A stretch of DNA of 64,000 bases, from contig NZ_SPUM01000140.1 in NCBI RefSeq assembly GCF_004614195.1, positions 1 to 64,000 on the forward strand, read 5' to 3'. Source of the DNA: Massilia horti (lineage in GTDB: Bacteria > Pseudomonadota > Gammaproteobacteria > Burkholderiales > Burkholderiaceae_D). Positions 41,347 through 51,688 of the stretch are shown here, in pieces. The notes beneath the pieces were generated by a model that searched no databases, had not been told where the DNA came from, and worked only from the letters and a program-made list of their open reading frames with translations. How positions within the stretch are numbered: the first letter of the stretch is position 1; every line of letters begins with the position of its first letter. The position numbers were made by a program, and so were the translations under genes.

Positions 41347-43359
41347 TTAAATATCCACAGGGTCGACCTCGAGCGACCAGCGCACGCGCGATGTTTTCAT
41401 CTCGCGCAGCTCCACGACCCAGGCCTTGAGGAAAGCCTGCAGCGCGGGGCGCGAAGCCGATTCGACCAGCAACTGGGCGCGTTCCACGTTGTGCACGCGC
41501 GTCATGGTCATCGGGATCGGGTCGTTGATGACTATGGCGTCCGCGGCCAGGCAGTCGCGCGCCGCCGTGAGGAAAGCGATCGCGTCGGCCAGCTCGCGCG
41601 CCTCGGCGCGCAGCAGCGCCTGGTACATGAACGGCGGCAGCGCAGCCTGGCGGCGCTCCTCCAGCAGGCCACATGCAAAGCGGTCATAGTCGTGCCGCGT
41701 CACCGCCGCGTACAGTGGATGGCTAGCGTACCGGGTCTGAACCAGCACTTCGCTTTCGCCACCGCCCGCGCGCCCTGCGCGGCCCGCGACCTGCATCAGT
41801 TGCGCGAACAGTCGCTCGCTGGCGCGGTAGTCCTGCGAGAACAGCGCGGTGTCCGGGTTGAGGATGCCCACCAGGGTCAGGCGCTTGAAGTCGTGCCCTT
41901 TTGCGACCATCTGGGTGCCGACCAGGATGTCGACCTCGCCCCGGTGCACCGTATCGAACGCCGCCTGGGCGCTGCCTTTGCGCCTGGTGGAGTCGGCGTC
42001 GATACGCAAGATGCGCGCCTCGGGGAACATCTGCTGCAGGCCTTCCTCGACGCGCTGGGTGCCGCGCCCCAGCGGCTGCAGGTCGACGTTGCCGCAGGTC
42101 GGGCAGGATCGCGGGATGCGCAGCTCCAGGCTGCAGTGGTGGCAGCGCAGGCGGTGTTCAGGCTTGTGCAGCACCATGAACGAGGTGCAGCGGGTGCAGT
42201 TGCTGATCCAGCCGCAGGCATCGCAGCAGATCACGGGGGCGTAACCACGCCGGTTCAGGAACAGCAGCGACTGTTCGCCGCGCTCCAGGCGCTGGCGCAG
42301 CGCGGCGAGCAGCTGGCTGGTAAGCCCGTCGCGCGGGCGGTCGCGTTCCATGTCCAGCAGGCGCACGCGTGGCAGCACCGCGTCCTTCACGGCGCGTTCG
42401 CGCAGCTCCAGCATCCGATAGCGTTTGGTGCGCGCGTGGTGCCAGGTCTCGAGCGACGGCGTGGCAGAACCGAGCACGATCGGAATCGCGAGCTGGTGCG
42501 CGCGCCACACCGCAAGGTCGCGCGCCGAGTAGCGCAGGCCTTCCTGCTGCTTGTACGAGGGGTCGTGCTCCTCGTCGATCACGATCAGCTTCAGGTTCGG
42601 CAGCGAGGCCAGGATCGCGAGCCGCGTGCCCAGGATGATGCGCGCGCGGCCCTGGTGCGCCGAGAGCCAGTTCAGCAGGCGCTCGCCCTCCGACAGGCTG
42701 CTGTGCAGCGTCGCCAGTTCAAGGCCGGGAAAGCGCGCGCGGATGTTCGCTTCCAGCTGCGGCGTGAGGTTGATCTCGGGGACCAGGATCAGGATCTGCG
42801 CATCAATCTCGCGCGCCAGCACCTGCGCGCAAGCCTGCAGGTAGACCTCGGTCTTGCCGCTGCCGGTCACGCCGTACAGCAGCGTTGGGGTAAAGCCCTG
42901 GGCCGAGCCGATTGCATCCGCTGCCTGCTGCTGCGCGGTGTTCAGTACCGGCATGCCGGCCGGGGTTGGGTCGTGGCGCGCCTCTTGATTGGAGAGCTTC
43001 TTGAGCGCGCGATCCAGCGCCACGGTCTTGGGCACGCGCAGGTTCTTGGGCAGTGCCGGCAGCGCCACCTCTCCCAGCGGCCGCTGGTAATAGTCGGCGG
43101 CAAAGCGGGCCAGCGCCAGCCAGCGTTCGGGCAGCGGCGCCAGCTGGCTGCGCACGGCCAGGGCATCCTTGAGCTTGTCCGGCGGGACGTCCGTTTCCTG
43201 CTTGACCGCGACGATCAGCCCCACGACCTCGCGCCGGCCGAAGCTGACCAGCGCCAGCTGCCCGACGGCCGGCTCGTGCCCCGGCTCGCATGGCCAGCGG
43301 TAGTCGAAGCAGCTGTCGAGCGGTGTGTCGAGCGCGATTTGGAGGATGCAGTGGGACAC
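41347..43359 (-). CDS. priA: Primosomal protein N' (replication restart helicase)
   Basis: A 670-residue PriA. The N-terminal DNA-binding region is followed by the helicase core with Walker A GVTGSGKTE near residue 165, the DEEH box (IVIDEEHDPSYKQQEG) and eight Cys of the two zinc sites (CCDACGWISNCTRC, CHHC, CPTCG). PriA binds stalled forks and reloads the replisome. The start is GTG. It is divergent from nothing: hemE lies upstream on the same strand across a 533-base gap with DnaA-box-like sites. Confidence 0.96.
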   Translation of the reverse strand: MSHCILQIALDTPLDSCFDYRWPCEPGHEPAVGQLALVSFGRREVVGLIVAVKQETDVPPDKLKDALAVRSQLAPLPERWLALARFAADYYQRPLGEVALPALPKNLRVPKTVALDRALKKLSNQEARHDPTPAGMPVLNTAQQQAADAIGSAQGFTPTLLYGVTGSGKTEVYLQACAQVLAREIDAQILILVPEINLTPQLEANIRARFPGLELATLHSSLSEGERLLNWLSAHQGRARIILGTRLAILASLPNLKLIVIDEEHDPSYKQQEGLRYSARDLAVWRAHQLAIPIVLGSATPSLETWHHARTKRYRMLELRERAVKDAVLPRVRLLDMERDRPRDGLTSQLLAALRQRLERGEQSLLFLNRRGYAPVICCDACGWISNCTRCTSFMVLHKPEHRLRCHHCSLELRIPRSCPTCGNVDLQPLGRGTQRVEEGLQQMFPEARILRIDADSTRRKGSAQAAFDTVHRGEVDILVGTQMVAKGHDFKRLTLVGILNPDTALFSQDYRASERLFAQLMQVAGRAGRAGGGESEVLVQTRYASHPLYAAVTRHDYDRFACGLLEERRQAALPPFMYQALLRAEARELADAIAFLTAARDCLAADAIVINDPIPMTMTRVHNVERAQLLVESASRPALQAFLKAWVVELREMKTSRVRWSLEVDPVDI

Positions 43360-43892
43360 TTGTCAGGTCTGGTTGGCTACTGTGGAAAACTTTGTGAACA
43401 ATGGAAGGCTTGACCGAGGTGAAAGTTTACGTTAAGTCAAACAGCGCACATTCCAAGGAGAAATCAAGATTTTTTTCCTGTTTATTTTCAATGACTTGCA
43501 AAAGTCTCCGAAGAGAGTGCCGCAACCAGCTTCGCTTGGCAGTCGCTGTGCATAAGTCCGTAAGTTTTTGTTGAGAACATCGTGCGTTGCAACAGGAACA
43601 TTAGTCTTATCTTACAAAACCTGCGCTAAGTCCCGGTAAACGCTGGACTTTTTCAACTTATGCCTCCCGGCTGTTGATAACTTTGTGAACAAGGAACTGG
43701 AAACCTGCCCGCCTCGCCTCACCGCGTCTTTCCCGGCACTGGGAGGAGCACTGGGGAAAAACGTAAAAACCTAGAAAAATCAAGCAGTTACAAAAACAAC
43801 GCAATACCTGTACATTTCCACAGGCTAGAATTGCTGCCTTTCGCAACGTGTGAATAAGTGTGATTTTGCTGCGGCGCGCAGCCCCCGCATAT
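43360..43892. other. priA-hemE intergenic region with DnaA-box-like sites
   Basis: This A/T-rich gap has no convincing gene. It contains four 9-mers with one mismatch to TGTGGATAA: TGTGGAAAA (43381), TGTGCATAA (43547), TGTTGATAA (43672) and TGTGAATAA (43849), all in one orientation. A weaker reverse-orientation site ATTTCCACA lies at 43814. The 13-mer ACTTTGTGAACAA occurs twice (43389 and 43680). It must also carry the priA promoter. Confidence 0.6.
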
Positions 43893-44975
43893 TCAGCCAG
43901 CCCGCTGCTGGCGGCTGAAGCTGTGCACAGCCTCGACCATGGCGCTGACCGATTCGGGCGGGGTGAACTGCGAAATGCCGTGGCCGAGGTTGAACACATG
44001 GCCATGCCCTGCCGCCGGCTTGCCGTAGGCGGTGAGCGAGCGCTCCACTTCGGCGCGGATCTGCTCCGGCTCGGCGAACAGGATCGCGGGGTCCAGGTTG
44101 CCCTGCAACGCCACCCGGTCGCCAACCAGGGCGCGCGCGCGGCCAAGGTTCACCGTCCAATCCAGGCCAAGCGCGTCAGCGCCGATGCCGGCCATCTCGT
44201 CGAGCCACAAGCCACCGCCCTTGGTGAACACGATCACCGGGATGCGCACGCCATCCTTTTCGCGCTGCAGGCCGCTCACGATCTGCTGCATGTACTTCAG
44301 TGAGAATTCCTGGTACGCGCCGTCGGCCAGCGCCCCGCCCCATGAATCGAAGATCATCACTGCCTGTGCGCCGGCGTCGATCTGCGCGTTCAGGTACTGG
44401 GTCACCGCCTGCGCGTTCACGTCCAGCACGCGATGCATCAGGTCCGGGCGCGCGTACAGCATCTTTTTAATCGTGTGGAATTCACGCGAACCGCCGCCTT
44501 CGACCATGTAGCACGCCAGCGTCCATGGGCTGCCCGAAAAACCGATCAGCGGCACCCGTCCGTTCAGGGCGGTGCGGATCTGGGTGACCGCGTTGAACAC
44601 ATAGTCGAGCGATTCCATGCTCGGAACCCGCAGCGCGTTGACCTCGGCCTCGCTGCGCACCACGCGCTCGAACTTGGGACCCTCGCCGTCGGCGAAATAC
44701 AGGCCCAGGCCCATGGCGTCGGGCACGGTCAGGATGTCGGAGAACAGGATCGCCGCGTCCAGCGGATAGCGGTCGATCGGCTGCAGCGTCACCTCGGTGC
44801 AGAAATCCGGGCTCTTCGCCAGCCCCATGAACGAGCCGGCCTGCTTCCGCGTGGCGCGGTACTCCGGCAGGTAGCGGCCCGCCTGCCGCATCAGCCAAAC
44901 AGGGGTGTAATCGGTCGGCTGGCGCAGCAGCGCGCGCAGGAAAGTGTCGTTCTGGAGCGGGGCAAATTGTGGCAT
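43893..44975 (-). CDS. hemE: Uroporphyrinogen decarboxylase
   Basis: A 360-residue HemE that converts uroporphyrinogen III to coproporphyrinogen III in heme synthesis. The N-terminal signature [19 protein letters not shown], the catalytic Asp in [14 protein letters not shown], and [16 protein letters not shown] are intact. The ATG at 44973-44975 gives the family start; an upstream extension is spurious. No other heme gene is adjacent. Confidence 0.97.
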   Translation of the reverse strand: MPQFAPLQNDTFLRALLRQPTDYTPVWLMRQAGRYLPEYRATRKQAGSFMGLAKSPDFCTEVTLQPIDRYPLDAAILFSDILTVPDAMGLGLYFADGEGPKFERVVRSEAEVNALRVPSMESLDYVFNAVTQIRTALNGRVPLIGFSGSPWTLACYMVEGGGSREFHTIKKMLYARPDLMHRVLDVNAQAVTQYLNAQIDAGAQAVMIFDSWGGALADGAYQEFSLKYMQQIVSGLQREKDGVRIPVIVFTKGGGLWLDEMAGIGADALGLDWTVNLGRARALVGDRVALQGNLDPAILFAEPEQIRAEVERSLTAYGKPAAGHGHVFNLGHGISQFTPPESVSAMVEAVHSFSRQQRAG

Positions 44976-45068
44976 GGCGGGCAATAGAAGACGTAGGGAA
45001 ACCCTTATTATCGCATCCTCCGGTGCGCACTTATAATGCGGGGTCGAGCCCACGCAACAGGAATTGCC

Positions 45069-47003
45069 ATGACCTCCTCATCCCGCAAACAATCCGCCCC
45101 GGCCGGCACCTGGACTTCCCCGATCAGCGCCGCGGTCGTCGCCGCCGGCGCCGCTCCGCTATCGCAGGTGATGCTGGACGGGCTTGATGTCTGCTGGCTG
45201 GCCGGCCGCGCCAGCGAAGCCGGCCGCACCACCCTGCTGCGCCAGCGCGGCGGCCAGGTCGAGGAGCTGACACCGGCGCCGTTCAATGTGCGCACCCGGG
45301 TGCACGAGTACGGCGGCGGGGCCTGCCTGGTCAAGAACCGCACGGCATGGTTCTCGCATTACGCGGACAACCGTATCTACCGGGTTGAGAACGGTGCCGA
45401 ACCGGTCCCGGTAACCTCGGGCGGCGAACGCCGCTACGCCGACTTCACGCTTGACGGCCAGCGCCAGCGCCTGATCGTGGTGCGCGAGGACCATTCGACC
45501 GGCGCGGCTTATCCGGTCAACACGATATGCGCGATCGGCTTTGACGGCTTTGAAACGGTGCTGGTGATTGGCGCCGACTTTTACGCCGCGCCGCGCATGT
45601 CGCCCGACGGCCGCCATCTCGCGTGGCTGAGCTGGAACCATCCGCGCATGCCGTGGCAGGGCACCGAACTGTGGCTGGCCGATATCGCGGCCGACGGCAC
45701 GCTGGTCAACGGCCGGCTGGTGGCGGGCGGCGAGAACGAATCGATCACCCAGCCGGAATGGTCGCCAGGCGGAGTACTGCACTTCGTATCCGACCGCAGC
45801 GGCTGGTGGAACCTGTACCACTTCGCCGATGGAGTGGTGCGCCCCCTGTGCGAGCGCGCCGCCGAATTCGGCGGGCCGCACTGGACCTTCGGCGGTTCGC
45901 TGTACGGCTTCCGTTCGGATGACGAGATCGTCTGCACTTATATCCAGGACGGGGTGAGCCGGCTGGCGCGCTTGTCCACGCGCGACGGCAAGCTGCAAGA
46001 GATCGCCAATCCCTACCAGGAGATCCGCGAGCTGCGGGTGAACGGCGACACCGCTGTGCTGCTGGGCGGCGCCCCGACCATTGCGCTCGAACTGGCACGC
46101 TTTGACCTGGCCAACGGGACGCGTGAGGTACTGGCGCGCTCGATCGAGCAGCTACCCGACAGCGGATACCTGTCGGTCCCGCAAAGCATCAGCTACCCCA
46201 CCAGCGGCGGCATGACGTATGCCTTCTACTACCCGCCGCAAAATGCCGATTTCGAACCGCTTCCCGGCGAAAAACCGCCGCTGATGGTGATCGGCCATGG
46301 CGGGCCGACCGGCATGGCGAGCAGCACGCTCAAGCTGGCGACCCAGTTCTGGACCAGCCGCGGCATCGCCGTGCTGGACGTGAACTACCGCGGCAGCACC
46401 GGCTTCGGCCGCGCCTACCGCGACGCGCTGCGCGGCCAGTGGGGCGTGATCGATGTCGAGGACTGCGTGGCCGGCGCGCGCTACCTTGCCGAACAGGGCC
46501 TGGTCGACCCGGAGCGGCTGGTGATCCGCGGCGGCAGCGCCGGCGGCCTGACGACGCTGAACGCGCTGACCTTCCATGACGTGTTCAAGGCCGGCGCCAG
46601 CTATTACGGCGTGTCGGATTTGAAGGGCCTGGACGCGGACTCGCACAAGTTCGAATCGCACTACAACGAATACCTGATCGCGCCGCAGCCCGAAGCCGAC
46701 AGGCTGTATGCGCAACGCTCGCCGATCAACCACACCGACAAGCTGCGCCGGCCGATGATCTTCTTCCAGGGGCTCGATGACAAAGTGGTGCCGCCGCAGC
46801 AGTCGGAAACGATGGTGGACGCGCTGCGTGCGCGCGGCGTGCCGGTGGCATACATCACGCTGGAAGGCGAAGGCCACGGCTTTCGCAAGCCCGAGAGCGT
46901 CGTGCGCACGTTGGAGGCCGAGCTTTACTTCTACCTGCGCGTGTTCGGCATTCCCCTGCCCGCGGGACTGGCTCCGGTCGAGATCGAGAACCTGCCGGCA
47001 TGA
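45069..47003 (+). CDS. S9C-type prolyl oligopeptidase family peptidase
   Basis: A 644-residue cytoplasmic S9 peptidase, without a signal peptide. A seven-bladed propeller fills residues 1-370. The hydrolase domain has [10 protein letters not shown] as oxyanion region, Ser in [13 protein letters not shown], Asp in [15 protein letters not shown] and His in [10 protein letters not shown]. The arrangement is of the dipeptidyl/acylaminoacyl-peptidase type. The stop overlaps the start of the SNF2 helicase gene by 4 bases (ATGA), an odd but clear coupling. Confidence 0.92.
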   Translation: MTSSSRKQSAPAGTWTSPISAAVVAAGAAPLSQVMLDGLDVCWLAGRASEAGRTTLLRQRGGQVEELTPAPFNVRTRVHEYGGGACLVKNRTAWFSHYADNRIYRVENGAEPVPVTSGGERRYADFTLDGQRQRLIVVREDHSTGAAYPVNTICAIGFDGFETVLVIGADFYAAPRMSPDGRHLAWLSWNHPRMPWQGTELWLADIAADGTLVNGRLVAGGENESITQPEWSPGGVLHFVSDRSGWWNLYHFADGVVRPLCERAAEFGGPHWTFGGSLYGFRSDDEIVCTYIQDGVSRLARLSTRDGKLQEIANPYQEIRELRVNGDTAVLLGGAPTIALELARFDLANGTREVLARSIEQLPDSGYLSVPQSISYPTSGGMTYAFYYPPQNADFEPLPGEKPPLMVIGHGGPTGMASSTLKLATQFWTSRGIAVLDVNYRGSTGFGRAYRDALRGQWGVIDVEDCVAGARYLAEQGLVDPERLVIRGGSAGGLTTLNALTFHDVFKAGASYYGVSDLKGLDADSHKFESHYNEYLIAPQPEADRLYAQRSPINHTDKLRRPMIFFQGLDDKVVPPQQSETMVDALRARGVPVAYITLEGEGHGFRKPESVVRTLEAELYFYLRVFGIPLPAGLAPVEIENLPA

Positions 47004-50000
47004 GCGAACTGGATTTGCGAGCCCGGCTCGAAGAGTGCGATCTGGCGCAAAAAATGGTGCTGGCGATGCTCGCGCTCGCCGGCGAGCCGGTGGGCAAAAA
47101 GCGCTTGCGCGAATACCTGGCGCCCCTGTTCGACGCCTCATTCACGGAGGAGGCGCTGACGGAAGACCTGGCCATGTTCCGTGCGCGTGGACTCGTCACC
47201 GATGTGACGGGAAGAGGCTCGTTGATCAGTCCGGCGGCGGCATGGCCTGCGCTTGAAGCGGCCCTCGACAACGACGCCCTGGAAAAGCTGTTTTGGGCTT
47301 ACCTGCGGGTCAACCCGCTTGCTATCGAAGCGAATGGACGGCCGATCCTGCGCAGCTACCGCCAGGGCATCGCGATATTACGGGCGGAACTGCTGAGCGG
47401 GGATGCCGAGCGAGTTCCCCCGATACTGGCTGCGTGCCTGCTCTGCTACGACGCCACTACCCTGCACCCGCTGATCGACATCTGCGCGCGGCCGTTCGAG
47501 CCGCGCATGATCGATCGCATCCACCCCGACCTGCGCGCGCGGGTGCTGGCCGAGTTGGTCAGCCACGCACAACACGAGCCAGCCATCGCCGCGCAGGTGC
47601 GTGCCTGCGCCGAGCAGCACATCGCGCGCGGCACCACGTCGATGGCGCTGCGCGCCGCGCTGGCCGAACACTACCTGTTGTGCGGCCGCCTGACTGACGC
47701 CGCCGCCCTGCTGGAAGAACTGGACCACTCGGCGCGCCTGTTGCTGGACAGCGCCCTGAAACTGATGCGTGACGAGGTCGACGCGGCGCTGGCCGGCTTT
47801 GAGCAGGCCATCAAGGCATTGCGGCGCGAAACGGGCAAGCGCAAGGCGGTGTTCAACGGCTTCGGAGCCTTCCTGTATGTGACGGCGCTGCTGCGATCAA
47901 AGATTGCCAAGCACCAGCAAATGGCCGAGACCTATCTGGAGGCGGCGCTGCGGCCAACAGGGGCCAGCCCGGTGTTCTACCAGCTCAGCATGTTCCGGAC
48001 GATCCAGGGCGGCACGACCGACGTCGAGGTGCTGCCCTCGCGCACGTGGGAAACAGCGCTGCAACCCGTGATGTTCCGCTCGCTGCTGCATTACTGGCTC
48101 GGCCTGCCGCAACTGGACAAGCAGCGCGCGCGGATCGAAGAGGCGCTGGCGCAGTCGGAACAGGCGGGGTTCGATTTCATCTCCGCCCAACTGGCGGCGA
48201 TCCTTGGCGGATTGGGCGCGGTCGGGCACGAACAGCGTGCCGGCGAACTGCGCCGGCTGCACCGCATCACCGACATGACCCTGTGGTTCGAACGCGAGGA
48301 ACCGTGGGAACGCCAGCTTAACGCGCTGATCAACCTGCAGCCCGCCGTCAATAAGGAAGTGGTAAAGGAGTCGCGGCTGGTCTGGCAGATCGCCTTCGAC
48401 CCGCGCTACGGAGTGACGGAACTGGAGCCGCGCGAACAGAAGCGCGACGCCAAGGGCGGTTGGAGCCGCGGACGCGTAATGGGCCTGAAACGTCTGTACG
48501 AGGACGGCGCGGTCATCGATTTTCTCACAGCCCAGGACCTGCAGGCTGCCACCGCCATCGAGACCTACAGCAGGTACTACAGCGGCGGCATCAGCTATGA
48601 ACTGAACATCGACAAGGCGCTCCATGCGCTGGTCGGCCATCCGCTGCTGTTCCTTTCCGATGCGCCAGGCACGCGCATCGAACTGCTGCCGGGTGAGCCC
48701 GAATTGCTGGTCAAGGCCAATGGCGACAAGGTCACGATCACGCTGCAGCCGCTGCCCGGCCAGCGCAGCGATTCGACCGTGGTGCGCGAAACGCCAACCC
48801 GGCTGCGGCTGGTCCGGATCAACGACGAGCACCGCCGGATCGCGGCGATCCTCGGCGACGGCCTCACCGTGCCGCTCTCCGCCGAACGCAGGGTGCTGGA
48901 TGCGATCAGCGCAATCTCGACCATGGTCACCGTGCAGTCGGACATCGGCAGCAGCGCGGCCGACATCGAGCAGGTGGAGGCCGACAGCCGCCTGCACGTG
49001 CACCTGCTGCCCTACCAGCAGGGCCTGCGCATGCAGGTGCTGGTGCGGCCCCTGCCCGACGCCGGCGCCTACTACCAGCCGGGCAGCGGCGCCGAGCGCG
49101 TGATCGGCGAGGTGAATGGCGTGCGGCTGGAAGCGCGCCGCAACCTGAACGGCGAACGCGAGGCCGAGCGCGAGCTGGCCGGCGCCTGCCATGCGCTCGA
49201 ACACGCGGAACAGGAACACGGCGAGTGGCTGCTTGGCCAGCCGCTGCAATGCCTGGAGCTGGTGGCCGAACTGCAGGCGCTGGACCCGGCAAAGGTCGTG
49301 GTGGCATGGCCGGACGGCGAGCCGTTCCGCGTGAGCCGCCGGGTGGAATCAAGCTCCGTGCGCCTCACCATTAAGCGCGACAAGGACTGGTTCGCGCTCG
49401 ACGGCGAAGTGCGGATCGACGAAAACAGGGTGATGAACCTGCGCACGCTGCTTGAACGCCTGCGCGAAAGCGAGGGACGCTTCGTGGCGCTGGGCGAGAA
49501 CCAGTTCCTCGCGTTGTCGAACGAACTGCACCGGCGCCTGACCGAGCTGTTGGCCTACGGCGAGCAAGCAGGCGACGCGGTGCGCGTGCACCCGCTGGCC
49601 AGCTTCGCATTGGAAGAGCTGGCGCACGACGCCGGCGGGGTCAAAGCGGACAAGGCCTGGCGCGAACACCTGGCGCGCATGAAGGCCAGCACAGACTATG
49701 AGCCCCAGCTGCCGTCCACCCTGCAAGCCGAGCTGCGCGACTACCAGCGCGAAGGCTTCGAATGGCTGGCGCGCCTTGCGCATTGGGGTGTCGGCGCCTG
49801 CCTCGCGGACGACATGGGCCTGGGCAAGACGCTGCAGGCGCTGGCCCTGATCCTGTCGCGCGCACCCAATGGCCCCACACTGGTGGTGGCGCCGACTTCG
49901 GTGTGCATGAACTGGATCGCGGAAAGCGCGCGCTTTGCGCCGACCCTGAACGTCAAGCTGTTCGGTCCGGGCGACCGCGCGGCGATGCTGGACAACCTGC

Positions 50001-51124
50001 AGCCATTCGACCTGGTGATCGCCAGCTACGGCCTGCTGCAGCTGGAAGCGCCGCTGTTTGCCAAACCGCGCTGGCACACCATCGTGCTCGACGAAGCGCA
50101 GGCGATCAAGAACGCGCACACGCGCCGCTCGCAAGCGGTGATGGCGCTGCAAGGGGACTTTCGCATGGTCGCCACCGGCACCCCGCTGGAGAATCACCTG
50201 GGCGAGCTGTGGAACCTGTTCAGGTTCATCAACCCGGGCCTGCTCGGCACCAGCGACCAGTTCAACCTGCGCTTCGCCGGTCCGATCGAGCGCGCGCAGG
50301 ACAAGCGCGCCGAGAGCGCGGCGCGTGCGCGCCTGCGCCGCCTGACCCAGCCCTTCATCCTGCGCCGTACCAAGGCCCAGGTGCTGTCCGAGCTGCCGCC
50401 GCGCACCGAGATCACGGTGCCGGTCGAACTGACGCAGGAAGAGACCGCGCTTTACGAATCGCTGCGCCGCGAAGCGCTCGACAAGCTGGCCGCGCTCGAA
50501 GCGCCGCAGAACCAGAAGGCGATCCAGATCCTGGCCGAGATGATGAAGCTGCGCCGCGCCTGCTGCAACCCGGAGCTGGTCGCGCCGGGGCTGAACATCG
50601 CCAGCAGCAAGCTCGCCACCTTCGCGCACCTGCTCGCTGGCCTGCTGGAGAACCGCCACAAGGTGCTGGTGTTCAGCCAGTTCGTCGACCACTTGGCGCT
50701 GATCCGCAAGCATCTGGACGAACGCGGCATCCGCTACCAGTACCTCGATGGCGCAACGCCGATGCAGGAGCGGAAAAAGCGCGTCGAGGCGTTCCAGGCC
50801 GGCGACGGCGACGTCTTCCTGATCAGCCTGAAGGCGGGCGGCGTCGGCATCAACCTGACCGCGGCCGACTACGTGATCCACATGGACCCGTGGTGGAACC
50901 CGGCGGTGGAGGACCAGGCATCGGACCGCGCGCACCGCATGGGCCAGCAGCGGCCGGTGACGATCTACCGGCTGGTGGCGCAACACACGATCGAAGAAGG
51001 CATCGTCGAACTGCACGGGCACAAGCGCGACCTGGCCGACAGCCTGTTAGAGGGCAGCGACCTGGCGGCGCGCATGTCGCCGGAAGATATGCTGATGATG
51101 CTGCAGCAGGGGCTGGCCCGCTGA
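47000..51124 (+). CDS. Large SNF2-family DEAD/DEAH helicase
   Basis: A 1374-residue protein. Residues 1-880 are an unassigned, mostly helical then beta-rich N-terminal part. Residues 900-1360 are the Swi2/Snf2 ATPase: Walker A DDMGLGKT with Lys943, the DEAQ box in IVLDEAQAIKNAHTRRS, VATGTPLENHLGELWNLFRF, FSQFVDHLALIRKHL, and SLKAGGVGINLTAADYVIH with QASDRAHRMGQQRPV. Such enzymes translocate on double-stranded DNA; bacterial examples include RapA-like proteins and defence-system helicases. It is coupled to the upstream S9 peptidase gene. No zinc SWIM motif was seen at the N-terminus. Confidence 0.9.
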   Translation: MSELDLRARLEECDLAQKMVLAMLALAGEPVGKKRLREYLAPLFDASFTEEALTEDLAMFRARGLVTDVTGRGSLISPAAAWPALEAALDNDALEKLFWAYLRVNPLAIEANGRPILRSYRQGIAILRAELLSGDAERVPPILAACLLCYDATTLHPLIDICARPFEPRMIDRIHPDLRARVLAELVSHAQHEPAIAAQVRACAEQHIARGTTSMALRAALAEHYLLCGRLTDAAALLEELDHSARLLLDSALKLMRDEVDAALAGFEQAIKALRRETGKRKAVFNGFGAFLYVTALLRSKIAKHQQMAETYLEAALRPTGASPVFYQLSMFRTIQGGTTDVEVLPSRTWETALQPVMFRSLLHYWLGLPQLDKQRARIEEALAQSEQAGFDFISAQLAAILGGLGAVGHEQRAGELRRLHRITDMTLWFEREEPWERQLNALINLQPAVNKEVVKESRLVWQIAFDPRYGVTELEPREQKRDAKGGWSRGRVMGLKRLYEDGAVIDFLTAQDLQAATAIETYSRYYSGGISYELNIDKALHALVGHPLLFLSDAPGTRIELLPGEPELLVKANGDKVTITLQPLPGQRSDSTVVRETPTRLRLVRINDEHRRIAAILGDGLTVPLSAERRVLDAISAISTMVTVQSDIGSSAADIEQVEADSRLHVHLLPYQQGLRMQVLVRPLPDAGAYYQPGSGAERVIGEVNGVRLEARRNLNGEREAERELAGACHALEHAEQEHGEWLLGQPLQCLELVAELQALDPAKVVVAWPDGEPFRVSRRVESSSVRLTIKRDKDWFALDGEVRIDENRVMNLRTLLERLRESEGRFVALGENQFLALSNELHRRLTELLAYGEQAGDAVRVHPLASFALEELAHDAGGVKADKAWREHLARMKASTDYEPQLPSTLQAELRDYQREGFEWLARLAHWGVGACLADDMGLGKTLQALALILSRAPNGPTLVVAPTSVCMNWIAESARFAPTLNVKLFGPGDRAAMLDNLQPFDLVIASYGLLQLEAPLFAKPRWHTIVLDEAQAIKNAHTRRSQAVMALQGDFRMVATGTPLENHLGELWNLFRFINPGLLGTSDQFNLRFAGPIERAQDKRAESAARARLRRLTQPFILRRTKAQVLSELPPRTEITVPVELTQEETALYESLRREALDKLAALEAPQNQKAIQILAEMMKLRRACCNPELVAPGLNIASSKLATFAHLLAGLLENRHKVLVFSQFVDHLALIRKHLDERGIRYQYLDGATPMQERKKRVEAFQAGDGDVFLISLKAGGVGINLTAADYVIHMDPWWNPAVEDQASDRAHRMGQQRPVTIYRLVAQHTIEEGIVELHGHKRDLADSLLEGSDLAARMSPEDMLMMLQQGLAR

Positions 51125-51205
51125 TCGTGCACCCGCCCGGAACGGGGGCTGGCGTGGCGGTCTTATCCATGTGATCATGTGCCTTTTACAAAAGGGACAT
51201 CACGA

Positions 51206-51688
51206 ATGGAAGAAGAAATCGCCCTGACACGCTCGGCCGACGCGCAGGTCATCGGCGTCAAGTCCTGGGTCGCCTATGCCGGCGTGGCGGCGCTTGCCGC
51301 CGTGCTGCTCGGCCTGGCGCTACTTGCCTTCCTGTGGAACCACCTGGCCGCGATCGCGGTGCTGGCGGTGTCGGTGCTGCTGGTCGGCTACCGCTTCATG
51401 CTGGTGCGCAGCGTGCAGCTCTACGTTGACGACGTCGGCGTCTGGGCCTACTCGGGTGTGCTGCCGTGGGCGAAGGGCGTGCAGGGCGTGAAGTGGCGCG
51501 ACATGGACGAAGCCACGTTTGTGAACGGCTTCTGGAGCTGGGCCACGCGCTCGTACACAATCCGGGTCGGGCATCGCTTTACCAAGGACAGCGAAATCCT
51601 GCTGACCGATATCGCCAACGGCAAGGACGCGGTCGCAACCCTCAACACCAAGCTCAAGGACCTGATCCGCGCCGGCATGATCAACTGA
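51206..51688 (+). CDS. Membrane protein with C-terminal PH-like domain
   Basis: A 160-residue protein. Two hydrophobic helices at residues 25-70 (VAALAAVLLGLALLAFLW, IAVLAVSVLLVGYRFML) are followed by a beta-rich tail (VGVWAYSGVLPWAKGVQGVK, TIRVGHRFTKDSEI) that resembles bacterial PH-type membrane-associated domains. The ATG at 51206 follows AAAGGGA at a good distance. Its stop overlaps the next ATG (TGATG). Function unknown. Confidence 0.75.
   Translation: MEEEIALTRSADAQVIGVKSWVAYAGVAALAAVLLGLALLAFLWNHLAAIAVLAVSVLLVGYRFMLVRSVQLYVDDVGVWAYSGVLPWAKGVQGVKWRDMDEATFVNGFWSWATRSYTIRVGHRFTKDSEILLTDIANGKDAVATLNTKLKDLIRAGMIN

Noticed and set aside
41051-41674. A 207-codon minus-strand frame crossing the priA 3' end and the small gene
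   Set aside because: It is priA and the small gene in a shifted phase, with a Gly/Arg/Ala-rich non-protein pattern.
41293-43413. A 706-codon plus-strand frame opposite priA
   Set aside because: Covers the whole priA gene in antisense; PriA motifs on the minus strand are complete.
49349-51022. A 557-codon minus-strand frame opposite the SNF2 gene
   Set aside because: Antisense of a clear SNF2 ATPase core, with biased Arg/Gln/Val composition and no motif.
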